Source of the DNA: Ancylobacter novellus
GTDB taxonomy: Bacteria; Pseudomonadota; Alphaproteobacteria; Rhizobiales; Xanthobacteraceae
Direction of reading: 5' to 3'
Length of the DNA: 40,665 nt
Assembly: GCA_003241485.1 (NCBI GenBank)
Contig: QFQD01000022.1
Span: 1 to 40,665, forward strand
In this document: in pieces, positions 8,476-18,820 of the stretch
Position numbering within the stretch: position 1 is the first letter of the stretch
Layout: every line of letters starts with the position of its first letter
Translations under genes and position numbers: made by a program
Notes under the pieces: generated by a model
Seen by the model: only the letters and a program-made list of their open reading frames with translations
What the model was told of the DNA's origin: nothing
Database searches by the model: none

Positions 8476-9650
8476 GCGGCTCGCCCGGACGCTCCCGCGC
8501 CTCCGCGCTGCTTCTGGTGGCGCCGCTCTTTCTGTTCCTCGCCATCTTCTTCGTCTGGCCGCTGGTGATGATGGTCACCGTCTCGGTCACGGATGGAACC
8601 GTGCGCGCGGTTCTTCCCGAGACCGCCAGCGCCATCGGCATTTGGGACGGCACGGGCGTGCCGCCCAAGCAGGTGCAGGACGCGTTCGTGACCGATCTGC
8701 GCGCGCCGACCGACGACATGGCGTTCGGCGACGCGGTGCGGCGCCTGAACAGCGAAGTTTCCGGCTTCCGCACGCTGCTGGGGCGCACCGCCAGCGCGGT
8801 GCGCGAGGCGCCGGCCGGCGAGCCCGTCGACCTTGCCAGCCTCGACAAGCGCTGGGGCGAGACGCGGTACTGGCAGGCCCTGCAACGGGCCATGCCGAAC
8901 TACACCGACCGCAACCTCCTCGCCGCAGTGGATCTCAAGCGCGATGCCGGCGGCAGCGTCGTGGCCGACAGCTCGGTGAACCGCATCATCATGCTGCGGA
9001 CCTTCACCATTGCCGCGCTGGTGACGCTGATCTGCGCGGCGATCGGCCTGCCCTACGCCATGATCGCGGCGGCGAGCACGGGCTGGGTGCGCAATGTCCT
9101 GCTGCTTGCGGTGCTGCTGCCGCTGTGGACCTCGCTGCTGGTGCGCACCGCCTCCTGGGTGATCCTGCTGCAGAATGAGGGGCTGATAAACCAGGCGCTG
9201 CTTTCCGTCGGCATCGTGGACCAGCCGCTGCAACTGATCTTCAACCGCACGGGTGTCGTCATCGCCATGACCCATGTGCTGCTGCCCTTCATGGTGCTGC
9301 CGATCTACAGCGTGCTGCTCGGCATACCGCGCAATCTCATGCCGGCGGCCAGCTCGCTGGGTGCGAGCCGCCTGCGGGCCTTCTGGCATGTGCTGCTGCC
9401 GATGGCGCTGCCGGGCGTGCTCTCCGGCTCGCTGCTCGTCTTCATGGTGGCGCTGGGCTACTACATCACGCCCGCGCTGGTGGGCGGCGCGGAGGACCAG
9501 ATGATCTCGTCGGTCATCGCCTTCTTCGCCACCGGCACGGCGAACTGGGGCATGGCGGGCGCGCTCGGCCTGATCCTGCTGGTCACGACCACGGCGCTCT
9601 ACCTCGTCTATGGCCGCCTCTCGCGCTCGCCGAACATGGTGGGGGCCTGA
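8472..9650 (+). CDS. ABC transporter permease, PotB/PotH-like with a large periplasmic insertion
   Basis: 392 residues from the ATG at 8472, which overlaps the ATPase stop as ATGA and implies translational coupling; an ATG at 8454 is also in frame. TM1 spans about residues 11-37. A hydrophilic stretch of roughly 135 residues (about 41-175) separates it from TM2, longer than the loop in PotB. The EAA motif region reads AASSLGASRLRAFWHVLLPMALPG, the ATPase contact. Six membrane segments are expected. The final third resembles PotB/PotH family members closely. The insertion may contact the binding protein or the substrate (inference). Confidence 0.9.
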   Translation: MSGSPGRSRASALLLVAPLFLFLAIFFVWPLVMMVTVSVTDGTVRAVLPETASAIGIWDGTGVPPKQVQDAFVTDLRAPTDDMAFGDAVRRLNSEVSGFRTLLGRTASAVREAPAGEPVDLASLDKRWGETRYWQALQRAMPNYTDRNLLAAVDLKRDAGGSVVADSSVNRIIMLRTFTIAALVTLICAAIGLPYAMIAAASTGWVRNVLLLAVLLPLWTSLLVRTASWVILLQNEGLINQALLSVGIVDQPLQLIFNRTGVVIAMTHVLLPFMVLPIYSVLLGIPRNLMPAASSLGASRLRAFWHVLLPMALPGVLSGSLLVFMVALGYYITPALVGGAEDQMISSVIAFFATGTANWGMAGALGLILLVTTTALYLVYGRLSRSPNMVGA

Positions 9651-9652
9651 CG

Positions 9653-10465
9653 ATGGCGCCGCACTCGGCTTCCCTGCGCACCGGCCAGATCGTCTTCGGC
9701 GCGGCGGTGATGTTCTTTCTCGTCGCACCGATCGTCGCCATCCTGCCGCTGGCGTTCAATTCCAGCGTGTTCCTGAACTACCCGATCGAGAGCTTCTCCT
9801 CGCGCTGGTTCGTGGAACTGCAGACCAGCGAGACGTGGCGGCGCTCCATCATCAACAGCCTCATCATAGGCTGCGGCGCGACGCTGGTGTCGACCGTGTT
9901 CGGCACGCTGGCGGCGCTCGGCCTGCGCAATGCGCGCCTGCCCTTCGCCAGCCTGCTGCGGGTGATGTTCCTGCTGCCCATGGTGGTGCCGGCCGTGGTG
10001 CTCGGCGTCGGCATGCAGATTCTCTACACGCGGCTCGGCCTCGCCAGCTCCTATATCGGCGTCATCGTCGCCCATGCGGTGCTGTGCGTGCCGTTCGTCA
10101 TCGTGAGCGTGACCGCCTCGCTCGGCGGCATTGACGGCTCCATCGAGCGGGCGGCGAGCAGCCTCGGCGCCAATCCGGCGACGGTGTTCCGGCGCATCAC
10201 CCTGCCGCTCGCGCTGCCGGGCGTCATTTCCGGCGCGGTGTTCGCGTTCGCGACCTCGCTGGACGAGGTCGTCATCACGCTGTTCGTCGCCGGCCCGAAC
10301 CAGCGCACGCTGGCGCGGCAGATGTTCGCGAGCATACGCGAGAATGTGAGCCCGACGGTCGCGGCGGCGGCGTTCCTGCTGATTATCGGCACGCTCTGCC
10401 TCGCGGGCCTGGCCGCCCTGCTGCGCTGGCGGCAGACCCGTCTGGCGGCGGCCAAGGCGGAATAG
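9653..10465 (+). CDS. ABC transporter permease, PotC/PotI-like
   Basis: 270 residues, starting two bases after the previous stop. Six hydrophobic segments are visible. The EAA motif lies in RAASSLGANPATVFRRITLPLALPG, followed by SLDEVVITLFVAGPNQRTLARQMF, a hallmark of PotC/YdcV-type permeases. It is the last gene of the importer operon and ends 8 bp from the convergent M20 peptidase stop. It forms the heterodimeric channel with the permease upstream. Confidence 0.93.
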   Translation: MAPHSASLRTGQIVFGAAVMFFLVAPIVAILPLAFNSSVFLNYPIESFSSRWFVELQTSETWRRSIINSLIIGCGATLVSTVFGTLAALGLRNARLPFASLLRVMFLLPMVVPAVVLGVGMQILYTRLGLASSYIGVIVAHAVLCVPFVIVSVTASLGGIDGSIERAASSLGANPATVFRRITLPLALPGVISGAVFAFATSLDEVVITLFVAGPNQRTLARQMFASIRENVSPTVAAAAFLLIIGTLCLAGLAALLRWRQTRLAAAKAE

Positions 10466-10473
10466 GGCCGCCG

Positions 10474-11712
10474 CTAGGCCTTCAGCAGGTCGCGCAGGGT
10501 CGCCTCGATCACCCGCGTCGCCGCATCGAGGTCGCGGATGCGCACATGCTCGTCGGCCGCATGGGCGTTCGCGTCGAGGATCGAGCGTGGCCCGGCTCCA
10601 TAGAGCACGGTGGGGATGCCGGCGGCGGTGTAATGCCGGGCGTCGGTGTAGAGCGGCACGGCGGTCGCGGGCGGTGTTTCGCCCAGCACGGCGGCGGCGT
10701 GGCGCTGAAGCGGCTCGACCAGCTTCTCGGTGCCCGGCAGCGTCCGCAGCGGCTCGGCGAGGATGATGCGCCGGCACTCGATCTCGATGCCCGGGCGCCC
10801 CGCCACGGCCGCTTCGATGAGCGTGGCCAGCTCCGCCTCGACGCGAAGGCCGTCCTCTTCCGGCGTGAGCCGCCGGTCGACGCGCAGGCTGATGCGGTCT
10901 GGCACGACATTGGTGTTGATGCCACCCGAGATCAGCCCCACCGTGATCTTCGGCGAGCCGATGCCGGGGGTCGCGCTGGTGAAGCCATAGAGGCGCTGGC
11001 GCTCGGCATAGATGGCGGTGAGGATGGCGTTCGCCGCCTCCAGCGCGTCGGCGCCGGTCTCCGGCAGGGCGGCGTGCGCCTGCTTGCCGCGCACCACGAT
11101 CTCCAGATGCAGCGCCCCGTTATGGGCGACGACGATGGCGTAGGAAAAGCCGGCCGAGATGGCGAAGTCCGGCCGGGTGATCTCGTGCTCAAGCAGCCAT
11201 TTCGGCCCGAGAAAGCCGCCGGCCTCCTCGTCATAGGTGAAATGCAGCTCGACCGTGCCGTTCAGCCCTTCCGGCCGTTCTTTCAGCCCGAGCAGGGCGA
11301 AGGTGTAGGTGGCGATGTCGGACTTCGAGACGGCGGCGCCGCGCCCATAGATCGCCCCGGCCTTTTCTTCGGCGCCATAGGGATCGAAGGTCCAGCCCTC
11401 GCCCGGCGGCACCACATCGCCATGGGCGTTCAGCGCTATCACCGGCCCGCCGGTGCCGAAGCGTTCGCGCACTACGAGATTGACCACGGACCGCATGCCG
11501 TGGCTCTTCACGAAGGGTTCGGGTACGGCGTGCCGCTCCACGGCGAAGCCGAGCTCCTCCAGAAGCTGACCCGTCACCTCCGCATGCGGCGCGCAGTCGC
11601 CGGGCGGGTTGTCGCTCGGCACGCGCACCAGCGCCTTGAGGAAGGCGACCTCGCGGGCCAGCCGCGCCTCGTCGTCGGCATCACCGGTCAATTCGGCGCC
11701 CCCCGCTGGCAA
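10474..11712 (-). CDS. M20 family metallopeptidase (ArgE/DapE/CPG2-like), 5' end uncertain
   Basis: Up to 412 residues. Catalytic-domain motifs are intact (numbering from the TTG at 11712): H97-x-D99 in NAHGDVVPPGEGW, the bridging Asp at about 132, the E162-E163 pair in TYDEEAGG, and a late His in NAHAADEH. The dimerisation domain lies in the middle (GKQAHAALPETGADA). Such enzymes hydrolyse N-acyl or peptide bonds with two zinc ions; the substrate is not evident. The start is doubtful: TTG at 11712 and TTG at 11691 are in frame, but neither has a convincing ribosome site. An ATG at 11782 with GGAAG upstream is in another frame that would join this one if one base were removed from the C6 run at 11699-11704. 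The gene is convergent with the polyamine-type importer and separated from the BMP operon by a terminator. Confidence 0.82.
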   Translation of the reverse strand: MPAGGAELTGDADDEARLAREVAFLKALVRVPSDNPPGDCAPHAEVTGQLLEELGFAVERHAVPEPFVKSHGMRSVVNLVVRERFGTGGPVIALNAHGDVVPPGEGWTFDPYGAEEKAGAIYGRGAAVSKSDIATYTFALLGLKERPEGLNGTVELHFTYDEEAGGFLGPKWLLEHEITRPDFAISAGFSYAIVVAHNGALHLEIVVRGKQAHAALPETGADALEAANAILTAIYAERQRLYGFTSATPGIGSPKITVGLISGGINTNVVPDRISLRVDRRLTPEEDGLRVEAELATLIEAAVAGRPGIEIECRRIILAEPLRTLPGTEKLVEPLQRHAAAVLGETPPATAVPLYTDARHYTAAGIPTVLYGAGPRSILDANAHAADEHVRIRDLDAATRVIEATLRDLLKA

Positions 11713-11782
11713 TATCCGGCTTCGTGTGTCGGAAGCGCCCGGTGAAACGAACCAGCGCGGCGATGTCCAGCGGAACGCTCAT
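11681..11782 (-). other. Small out-of-frame ORF, possible true 5' end of the M20 gene
   Basis: 33 codons from an ATG at 11782 with GGAAG 7 nt upstream (GGAAGCGACACCATG). Codon use is GC-rich at third positions like its neighbours. The ORF crosses the C6 run (G6 on this strand, 11699-11704) and stops shortly after. Deleting one G would fuse it in frame with the M20 peptidase, adding about 24 residues. It could be a sequencing error, a frameshift mutation or a separate leader ORF. Confidence 0.4.
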
Positions 11783-11897
11783 GGTGTCGCTTCCAGCCTC
11801 AACCCCTGCGGCATCCGATCAACCTCCGGCCGGTGTCGCCTTTCCTCGCGCATCGCATATGGACGCCGCTTTGGCAACGCGGCGCAGCGGCCCGCGG

Positions 11898-11934
11898 AAA
11901 CGCAAACGGCGGCGCCCCGGGGGAGCGCCGCCGT
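11898..11934 (-). terminator. Rho-independent terminator behind the BMP operon
   Basis: On the minus strand a perfect 10-bp stem, ACGGCGGCGC with GCGCCGCCGT (11906-11915 and 11925-11934), is followed by TTGCGTTT. It lies 22 bp past the stop of the BMP binding-protein gene and before the M20 peptidase, separating the two units. Confidence 0.75.
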
Positions 11935-11956
11935 CCTCATCCCGCGGAAGCCGCGA

Positions 11957-13039
11957 TTATTTCGAGCCGGGAACCTTGTCGGTGATGCCCTTCACATACC
12001 AGTTCATCGACAGGATATCCTTGTCGGGGAGAACCTCGCCCTCCTTGACCACCAGCTTGCCGGACTGGTCATAGATCGGGCCCTTGAAGGGGTTCAGCTC
12101 GCCGGACTTGATCTTGGCCTCGGTGGCCTCGGCCATCGCCTTCACGTCGTCGGGCATGTTGGTGTAGGGCGCCATGACGACCTCGCCGTCCTTCATGCCG
12201 CTCCACGTGTCGGTCGACTTCCAGCTGCCGTCCATCGCCGCCTTGACGCGCTCGATGTAGTAGGGCGCCCAGTTGTCGACGATCGAGGTGAGCTGAGCCT
12301 TCGGGCCGAAGGCGATCATGTCGGAAGCCTGACCGAACGCCTTGACGCCGCGCTGCTCGGCGGCCTGCATGGCGGCCGGGCTGTCGGTGTGCTGGGAGAT
12401 CACGTCGGCGCCCTGGTCGATCAGCGCCTTGGCGGCATCGGCTTCCTTGGCGGGGTCGAACCAGGAGTTCGCCCAGACGATCTTGACCTTGATGTCGGGG
12501 TTCACCGACTGCGCGCCGAGCATCAGCGCATTGATGCCGGAGATGACTTCCGGGATCGGGAAGGAGGCGATGTAGCCGATCGTGCCGGTCTTCGAGGTCT
12601 TGGCCGCGATCTGGCCGAGGATGTAGCGGCCCTCGTGGAACTTGGAATTATAGGTCGAGACGTTGGCGGCGCGCTTGTAGCCCGTCGCGTGCTCGAAATA
12701 GACCTTGGGGTAGCGCTTGGCGACCTTCAGCGTCGGCTCCATGTAGCCGAAGGAGGTGGTGAAGATCAGCTTGTTGCCGGCGCGCGCCAGCTGCTCGATC
12801 ACGCGTTCGGCGTCCGGGCCCTCGGGCACGTTCTCGACATAGGTCGTCTCGACCTTGTCGCCGAACTCCTTCTCCACGGCCTTCCGGCCCTGGTCGTGCT
12901 GGTAGGTCCAGCCGAAATCGCCGACCGGGCCGATATAGACCCAAGCCGCCTTGAGCTTCTCCTGCGCGCTGGCCTGCCCGATGCCGACGAGGCCGAGGCC
13001 CGCGGCGACGGCGACCGCCATGGATAGAATCTTGCGCAT
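11957..13039 (-). CDS. BMP-family ABC transporter substrate-binding protein
   Basis: 360 residues from the ATG at 13039 (GGGAG and GAG upstream). The signal peptide runs to about residue 23, ending QASA before QEKLKAAW; there is no lipobox, so the protein is a soluble periplasmic one. The start of the mature domain (VYIGPVGDFGWTYQHDQGRKAVE) and the segment FTTSFGYMEPTLKVAKRYPKVYFEHATGY are characteristic of the Bmp/Med family (PF02608), which binds purine nucleosides or related compounds. It is the last gene of a four-gene unit with its ATPase and two permeases upstream. The exact ligand cannot be read from sequence. Confidence 0.92.
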   Translation of the reverse strand: MRKILSMAVAVAAGLGLVGIGQASAQEKLKAAWVYIGPVGDFGWTYQHDQGRKAVEKEFGDKVETTYVENVPEGPDAERVIEQLARAGNKLIFTTSFGYMEPTLKVAKRYPKVYFEHATGYKRAANVSTYNSKFHEGRYILGQIAAKTSKTGTIGYIASFPIPEVISGINALMLGAQSVNPDIKVKIVWANSWFDPAKEADAAKALIDQGADVISQHTDSPAAMQAAEQRGVKAFGQASDMIAFGPKAQLTSIVDNWAPYYIERVKAAMDGSWKSTDTWSGMKDGEVVMAPYTNMPDDVKAMAEATEAKIKSGELNPFKGPIYDQSGKLVVKEGEVLPDKDILSMNWYVKGITDKVPGSK

Positions 13040-13140
13040 GAACGTCTCAGCTCCCGTCTTCACTGCGGCTTTCACTGTCACCGGGCGCGGCCGCGACGCG
13101 CGCCGGGAGGCCGCCGAAGCGGCCGGAGGTGGAATGCCCG

Positions 13141-14064
13141 TCAGCGATCGGGCACGAAAGGCACGCCGAGCGAGGCTGGCGCCCCCTGCCCGCGCTTCAG
13201 CGCCGAGATGACGACCAGCGCCGCGATCGTCGCAAGATAAGGCAGCGCCGACAACAGCTGGGAAGGAATGCCGAGGCCGAAGCCCTGCACATGCAGTTGC
13301 AAGGTCGATACCGCGCCGAAGAGATAGGCGCCCGCCAGCAGCCAGAGCGGCTTCCAGGCGGAGAACACCACCAGCGCCAGCGCGATCCAGCCGCGCCCGG
13401 CCGTCATGTCGCTGGCCCAGAACGGGGTGTAGGCGAGGGAGAGATGCGCACCCGCCAACCCCGCGCAGGCGCCACCGAACATCACCGCCAGCGTGCGGAT
13501 GCGGCGAACGGGGTGGCCGAGCGCATGTGCCGCCACATGGCTCTCGCCGACCGCGCGCAGCACCAGCCCGGCGCGCGTGCGCGCGAGGCCATAGGTGACG
13601 AGCGCCAGCAGCGCGACCGACGCGTAGACGAAGGCGTCCTGCCCGAACAGCGCCTGTCCGATGATGGGCAGGTCGCTCAGGCCGGGGACGGCGAGGGCCG
13701 GCGCCGCGTCGATCCGCGTGCCGACGAAGGGCGCGCCGATCAGCCCGGCCACGCCGAGGCCCAGAATGGTGGTGGCAAGACCGGAAGCGACCTGGTTGGT
13801 GGCGAGCCAGATCGCCAGCACGGCGAAGACCAGCGAGAGCGCCGCACCCGCGAGCACGGCGGCCAGCGTGCCGAGCAGCAGGCTGCCGCTACCATAGGCG
13901 GTGGCGTAGCCGACCGCCGCGCCGACGATCATCATGCCCTCGACGCCCAGATTGAGCGTGCCGGCGCGCTCCGCCACCAGTTCGCCAAGCGAGGCGAGCA
14001 GCAGCGTGGTCGCGGCTGCCACGACGCTGGCGAGAACGGCGCCGATGATGGCGGCATCAAGCAT
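13141..14064 (-). CDS. ABC transporter permease of the BMP system, YufQ/NupQ-like
   Basis: 307 residues, very hydrophobic throughout with about eight or more membrane segments. ERAGTLNLGVEGMMIVGAA near residues 32-50 is the conserved signature of branched-chain/ribose-superfamily permeases of the BMP group. The ATG at 14064 overlaps the stop of the upstream permease by 8 bp. It forms the inner-membrane channel with that protein. Downstream there is a gap of about 100 bp to the binding-protein gene. Confidence 0.9.
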   Translation of the reverse strand: MLDAAIIGAVLASVVAAATTLLLASLGELVAERAGTLNLGVEGMMIVGAAVGYATAYGSGSLLLGTLAAVLAGAALSLVFAVLAIWLATNQVASGLATTILGLGVAGLIGAPFVGTRIDAAPALAVPGLSDLPIIGQALFGQDAFVYASVALLALVTYGLARTRAGLVLRAVGESHVAAHALGHPVRRIRTLAVMFGGACAGLAGAHLSLAYTPFWASDMTAGRGWIALALVVFSAWKPLWLLAGAYLFGAVSTLQLHVQGFGLGIPSQLLSALPYLATIAALVVISALKRGQGAPASLGVPFVPDR

Positions 14065-15122
14065 GGCGCGTCCCCTCCACGCGGCGGATGCGGTAGCGGA
14101 TCAGCACGTCGGCCGCGAGAATGGCGATGAGCAGCGTGCCCTGGAAGACGCGCGTCACGTCGAAGGGCAAGCGCATGGAAATCTGCGCCGCCTCGCCGCC
14201 GATATAGGTGAGCGCCAGCACGAGGCTCGCCACCAATATGCCGACCGGATGCAGCCGCCCGAGCATGGCGGCGATGATGGCGGTGAAGCCGTAACCCGGC
14301 GAGATGGACGGCTGGAGATTGCCGATGGGCCCGGCCACCTCGATGATGCCGGCAAGCCCCGCCAGCGCGCCGGAGACGGCGAACACGCCATAGGTCACGC
14401 GGCGCTCGTCGAAGCCGGCGAAGGCCGCCGCACGCGGGGCCGAGCCGCCCAGTTCGATGGAATAGCCGATCAGCGTGCGCCCCAGCACGAAGGTGGCGAT
14501 CGCGACGACGATGAGCGCGATGAGGATGCCGCCATGCATGCGGCCCTCCTCCATGAGCAGCGGCATGGTGGCGACGGGGTCGAAGGTCACGCTCTGCGGG
14601 AAATTGAAGCCCGCCGGATCCTTCCAGGGACCGCGCACGAGGTAGTCGAGCCCCAGCTGGGCGACATAGACCAGCATGAGCGAGGTGAGGATCTCGCTGG
14701 AGCCGAAGCGCACGCGCAAGAAGGCGGGAATGAGCCCCCACAAGGCGCCGCCAAGCGCGCCCAGCACCAGCATGGCCGGCAGCACCCACGGCCCCGCCTC
14801 GGTGCCATGGGTCGCCAGAGCCAGCCAGGAGCCGACCACCGCGCCGGCGACATACTGTCCCTCGGCGCCGATGTTCCAGCGGTTGGCGCGGTAGCAGAAG
14901 GCGAGGCCTATGCCGATGATGAGCAGCGGGCTGGCCTTCACCACCAGTTCCTGCAGCGTCCAGGGGTCGAGCAGCGGCTCGACGAAATAGATGGTGAAGG
15001 CGCGCACCGGATCGTGGCCGAGCGCGACGAACATCCCCGCCCCGACGATCAGCGTGAACACCAGCGCCAGCAGCGGCGCGGCCGCCAGCCGCAGAGTGGA
15101 GACGTGTTCCTGCCGTTCGAGC

Positions 15123-15133
<11 letters not shown>
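14057..15133 (-). CDS. ABC transporter permease of the BMP system, YufP/NupP-like
   Basis: 358 residues from the ATG at 15133, which lies inside the end of the ATPase gene (11-bp overlap). Multiple hydrophobic segments are visible. Conserved family stretches are YRANRWNIGAEGQYVAGA and SPGYGFTAIIAAMLGRLHPVGI, both typical of YufP-type permeases. Overlaps on both sides imply a tightly coupled operon. It pairs with the permease at 13141-14064. Confidence 0.92.
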
Positions 15134-16673
<1,540 letters not shown>

Positions 16674-16733
16674 GCCGCGCGCCTCGCGAAACCGGGGCGG
16701 ACGACAGGCCGGGCGGGAGGTGCGGCGCGCGAT

Positions 16734-16775
16734 TCATGCGGTCTCGCGGAAGGCAGAGGGACAGTGACGAAGCAT
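16734..16775 (-). other. Possible 13-residue leader ORF with a strong ribosome site upstream of the BMP operon
   Basis: ATG at 16775 follows AAAGGAG by 6-7 nt, the best ribosome site in this gap, and encodes MLRHCPSAFRETA before TGA at 16734. The ribosome site is one arm of a 6-bp hairpin (TGCTCC and GGAGCA around GTAAAA, 16780-16797). The ATPase start is about 60 bp further on. Whether it is translated is unknown. Confidence 0.3.
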
Positions 16776-16858
16776 GGCATGCTCCTTTTACGGAGCAAGC
16801 CTAAACTCTGGTCCGCACGGTCCGAATTCTGACGCGTTTCGCGCCATCCACCGGTCTC

Positions 16859-17836
16859 TCAGGGCAGGAGGACGGTGGAGCCTGTGGTACGGCGCGCCTC
16901 AAGCTCGCGGTGCGCCTCGGCGGCGTCGGCGAGCTTGTAGCGCTGGTCGACGGCGATCTTCACCACCCCGGAGCCGACGACCTCGAACAGGTCCTTCGCG
17001 TTGGCCAGCAGCGCGTCGCGAGTGGCGACATGAGTGAACAGCGTCGGCCGCGTCGCGTAGAGCGAGCCCTTCTGCGAGAGCGCGAGCAGGCTGAAGTTCT
17101 GGATGGCGCCGGAGGCGTTGCCGAAGCTGACGAACATGCCGCGCGGGCGCAGGCAGTCCAGCGACGCGGGATAGGTCGCCTGCCCTACGCCGTCATAGAC
17201 CACGTCGCACAGCGCGCCCTCGGTGATCTCCTTCACCCGCGAGACGAAATCCTCGTCGCGGTAGTTGATGACATAGGTGGCGCCATTGGCGCGGGCGAGT
17301 TCGCCCTTCTCGGCCGAGCCGACCGTGCCGATCACCGTCGCGCCGAGATGCGCGGCCCACTGGCAGAGAATGAGCCCGACGCCGCCGGCGGCGGCCTGCA
17401 CGAGAATGGTGTCGCCCGCCTTCACGGGATAGGTCTGGCGCAGCAGATAGCGCGCCGTCATGCCCTTCAGCATCATCGCCGCCGCCGTCTCATCGGGGAT
17501 GGAGGCCGGCAGCTTCAGCAGCGAGGCCACCGGCATCACCCGCTCGGTGCAATAGGCGCCGAACACCGTGCCATAGGCCACGCGGTCGCCGGGGGCGAAA
17601 TCCGTCACGCCCGGGCCGACCTCGACGACCACGCCAGCCGCCTCGTTGCCGGGGATGAACGGCAGGCCATTCGGCGCGGGATAGAGGCCGCTGCGGAAAT
17701 AGGTATCGATGAAATTGAGGCCGATGGCGGTGTGGCGGACCTTCACCTCGCCGGGGCCGGGAGACCCGACGGCGATTTCCTCGAACTTCAGGACCTCGGG
17801 TCCACCAATTTCATATACCCGTACTGCTGACGGCAT
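16859..17836 (-). CDS. qor: NADPH:quinone oxidoreductase (zeta-crystallin type)
   Basis: 325 residues, the usual length for this zinc-independent MDR family. The N-terminal GroES-like domain has GLNFIDTYFRSGLYP and IPGNEAAGVVVEVGPGV. The Rossmann fold has AAAGGVGLILCQWA (nucleotide binding), then the VGSAEK segment that favours NADPH, and NYRDEDF. Cysteine ligands for a structural zinc are absent, as expected for QOR. It reduces quinones by one electron. It sits 33 bp downstream of the pcs gene on the same strand and may be co-transcribed. Confidence 0.93.
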   Translation of the reverse strand: MPSAVRVYEIGGPEVLKFEEIAVGSPGPGEVKVRHTAIGLNFIDTYFRSGLYPAPNGLPFIPGNEAAGVVVEVGPGVTDFAPGDRVAYGTVFGAYCTERVMPVASLLKLPASIPDETAAAMMLKGMTARYLLRQTYPVKAGDTILVQAAAGGVGLILCQWAAHLGATVIGTVGSAEKGELARANGATYVINYRDEDFVSRVKEITEGALCDVVYDGVGQATYPASLDCLRPRGMFVSFGNASGAIQNFSLLALSQKGSLYATRPTLFTHVATRDALLANAKDLFEVVGSGVVKIAVDQRYKLADAAEAHRELEARRTTGSTVLLP

Positions 17837-17869
17837 GCCGGTCTCTTACGTTTTCTGGGAGGGTGAGCC

Positions 17870-18616
17870 TCACGCTACCGGCGTCTTGCGACGGAACGGG
17901 ATGAGGCCGAACAGGAGGAAGTAGAGCGCGCAACCGGCGAGGCCGAGGGTGACCCAGGTCGGCGGGCGCAGCCCGTCCACCACGGCGACGATGCCGAGCA
18001 CCGCCCACAGGGCCAGCAGCGCGATGGTGACAAGCCGCAGCCGCACCACGCGGAACGGGTGCACGAACTTGATCGGCAGGAACGTGCCGATCGACAGCGC
18101 GGCGATGATCGCGGCAATAACCCAGTGATTCATCGGGATGAGGAAGAAGTAGAACACGACGAGGTTCCACACCGCCGGGAAGCCCTGGAAATACAGGTCG
18201 TCGGTCTTCATCTCGGTGTCGGCGAAATACAGCGCGCTGGTCAGCAGGATCGCGGCGCTGGCGGGCACGGCAAGCCAGGCCGGCATCATGCCGCTGGTCG
18301 CCACGGCGAAGGCCGGCACCAGCACATAGGTGAGATAGTCGACGACGAGATCGAGCGTCTCGCCCGACCAGCGCGGCAGCACTTCCCACACCCGCGCCTT
18401 GCGGGCCATGCTGCCGTCAATGCCGTCGACGAACAGCGCGGCGCCGAGCCAGGTGAACATCAGCGCCCAGTTGCCTTCGACCGCGGCGATCAGCGCCAGC
18501 AGGCCGAACACCGCGCCCGAGGCGGTGAACAGGTGCACGGCAAAGGCAACCGTCTGCCGGCGGGTCGGGCGCTCATGCAGCGCTTTCTCCACCAGCGATT
18601 TCGACGTCACCGCCAT
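17870..18616 (-). CDS. pcs: Phosphatidylcholine synthase (CDP-alcohol phosphatidyltransferase family)
   Basis: 248 residues from the ATG at 18616, chosen for the strong GGGAGGGG site a few bases upstream; starts at 18679 and 18706 are in frame but weak. Pcs condenses choline with CDP-diacylglycerol to make phosphatidylcholine in one step, a pathway common in alphaproteobacteria that associate with eukaryotes. The catalytic motif is the Pcs variant DG-x2-AR-x12-G-x3-D-x3-D, seen from D67 to D93. About eight hydrophobic segments are present. The C-terminus ends with a basic FRRKTPVA tail. Confidence 0.93.
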   Translation of the reverse strand: MAVTSKSLVEKALHERPTRRQTVAFAVHLFTASGAVFGLLALIAAVEGNWALMFTWLGAALFVDGIDGSMARKARVWEVLPRWSGETLDLVVDYLTYVLVPAFAVATSGMMPAWLAVPASAAILLTSALYFADTEMKTDDLYFQGFPAVWNLVVFYFFLIPMNHWVIAAIIAALSIGTFLPIKFVHPFRVVRLRLVTIALLALWAVLGIVAVVDGLRPPTWVTLGLAGCALYFLLFGLIPFRRKTPVA

Positions 18617-18820
18617 CGCATCCCCTCCCGCGACCGCCGGATCGGCTGGGTCGTCTTTCGCCTGTTCTGCGTCAAGCATATAGCACACGCCCGCATTGAT
18701 CCGCATTGCCAGACCACGCGGCCCTGCTTATCCCACACTCCTGCGCAGGCTTATAGTCCCGCAGGCGATCGACCGGCGCGCAATCGCCCGATCCGCTGGA
18801 AAGTGACACAGGAGGTCCAC

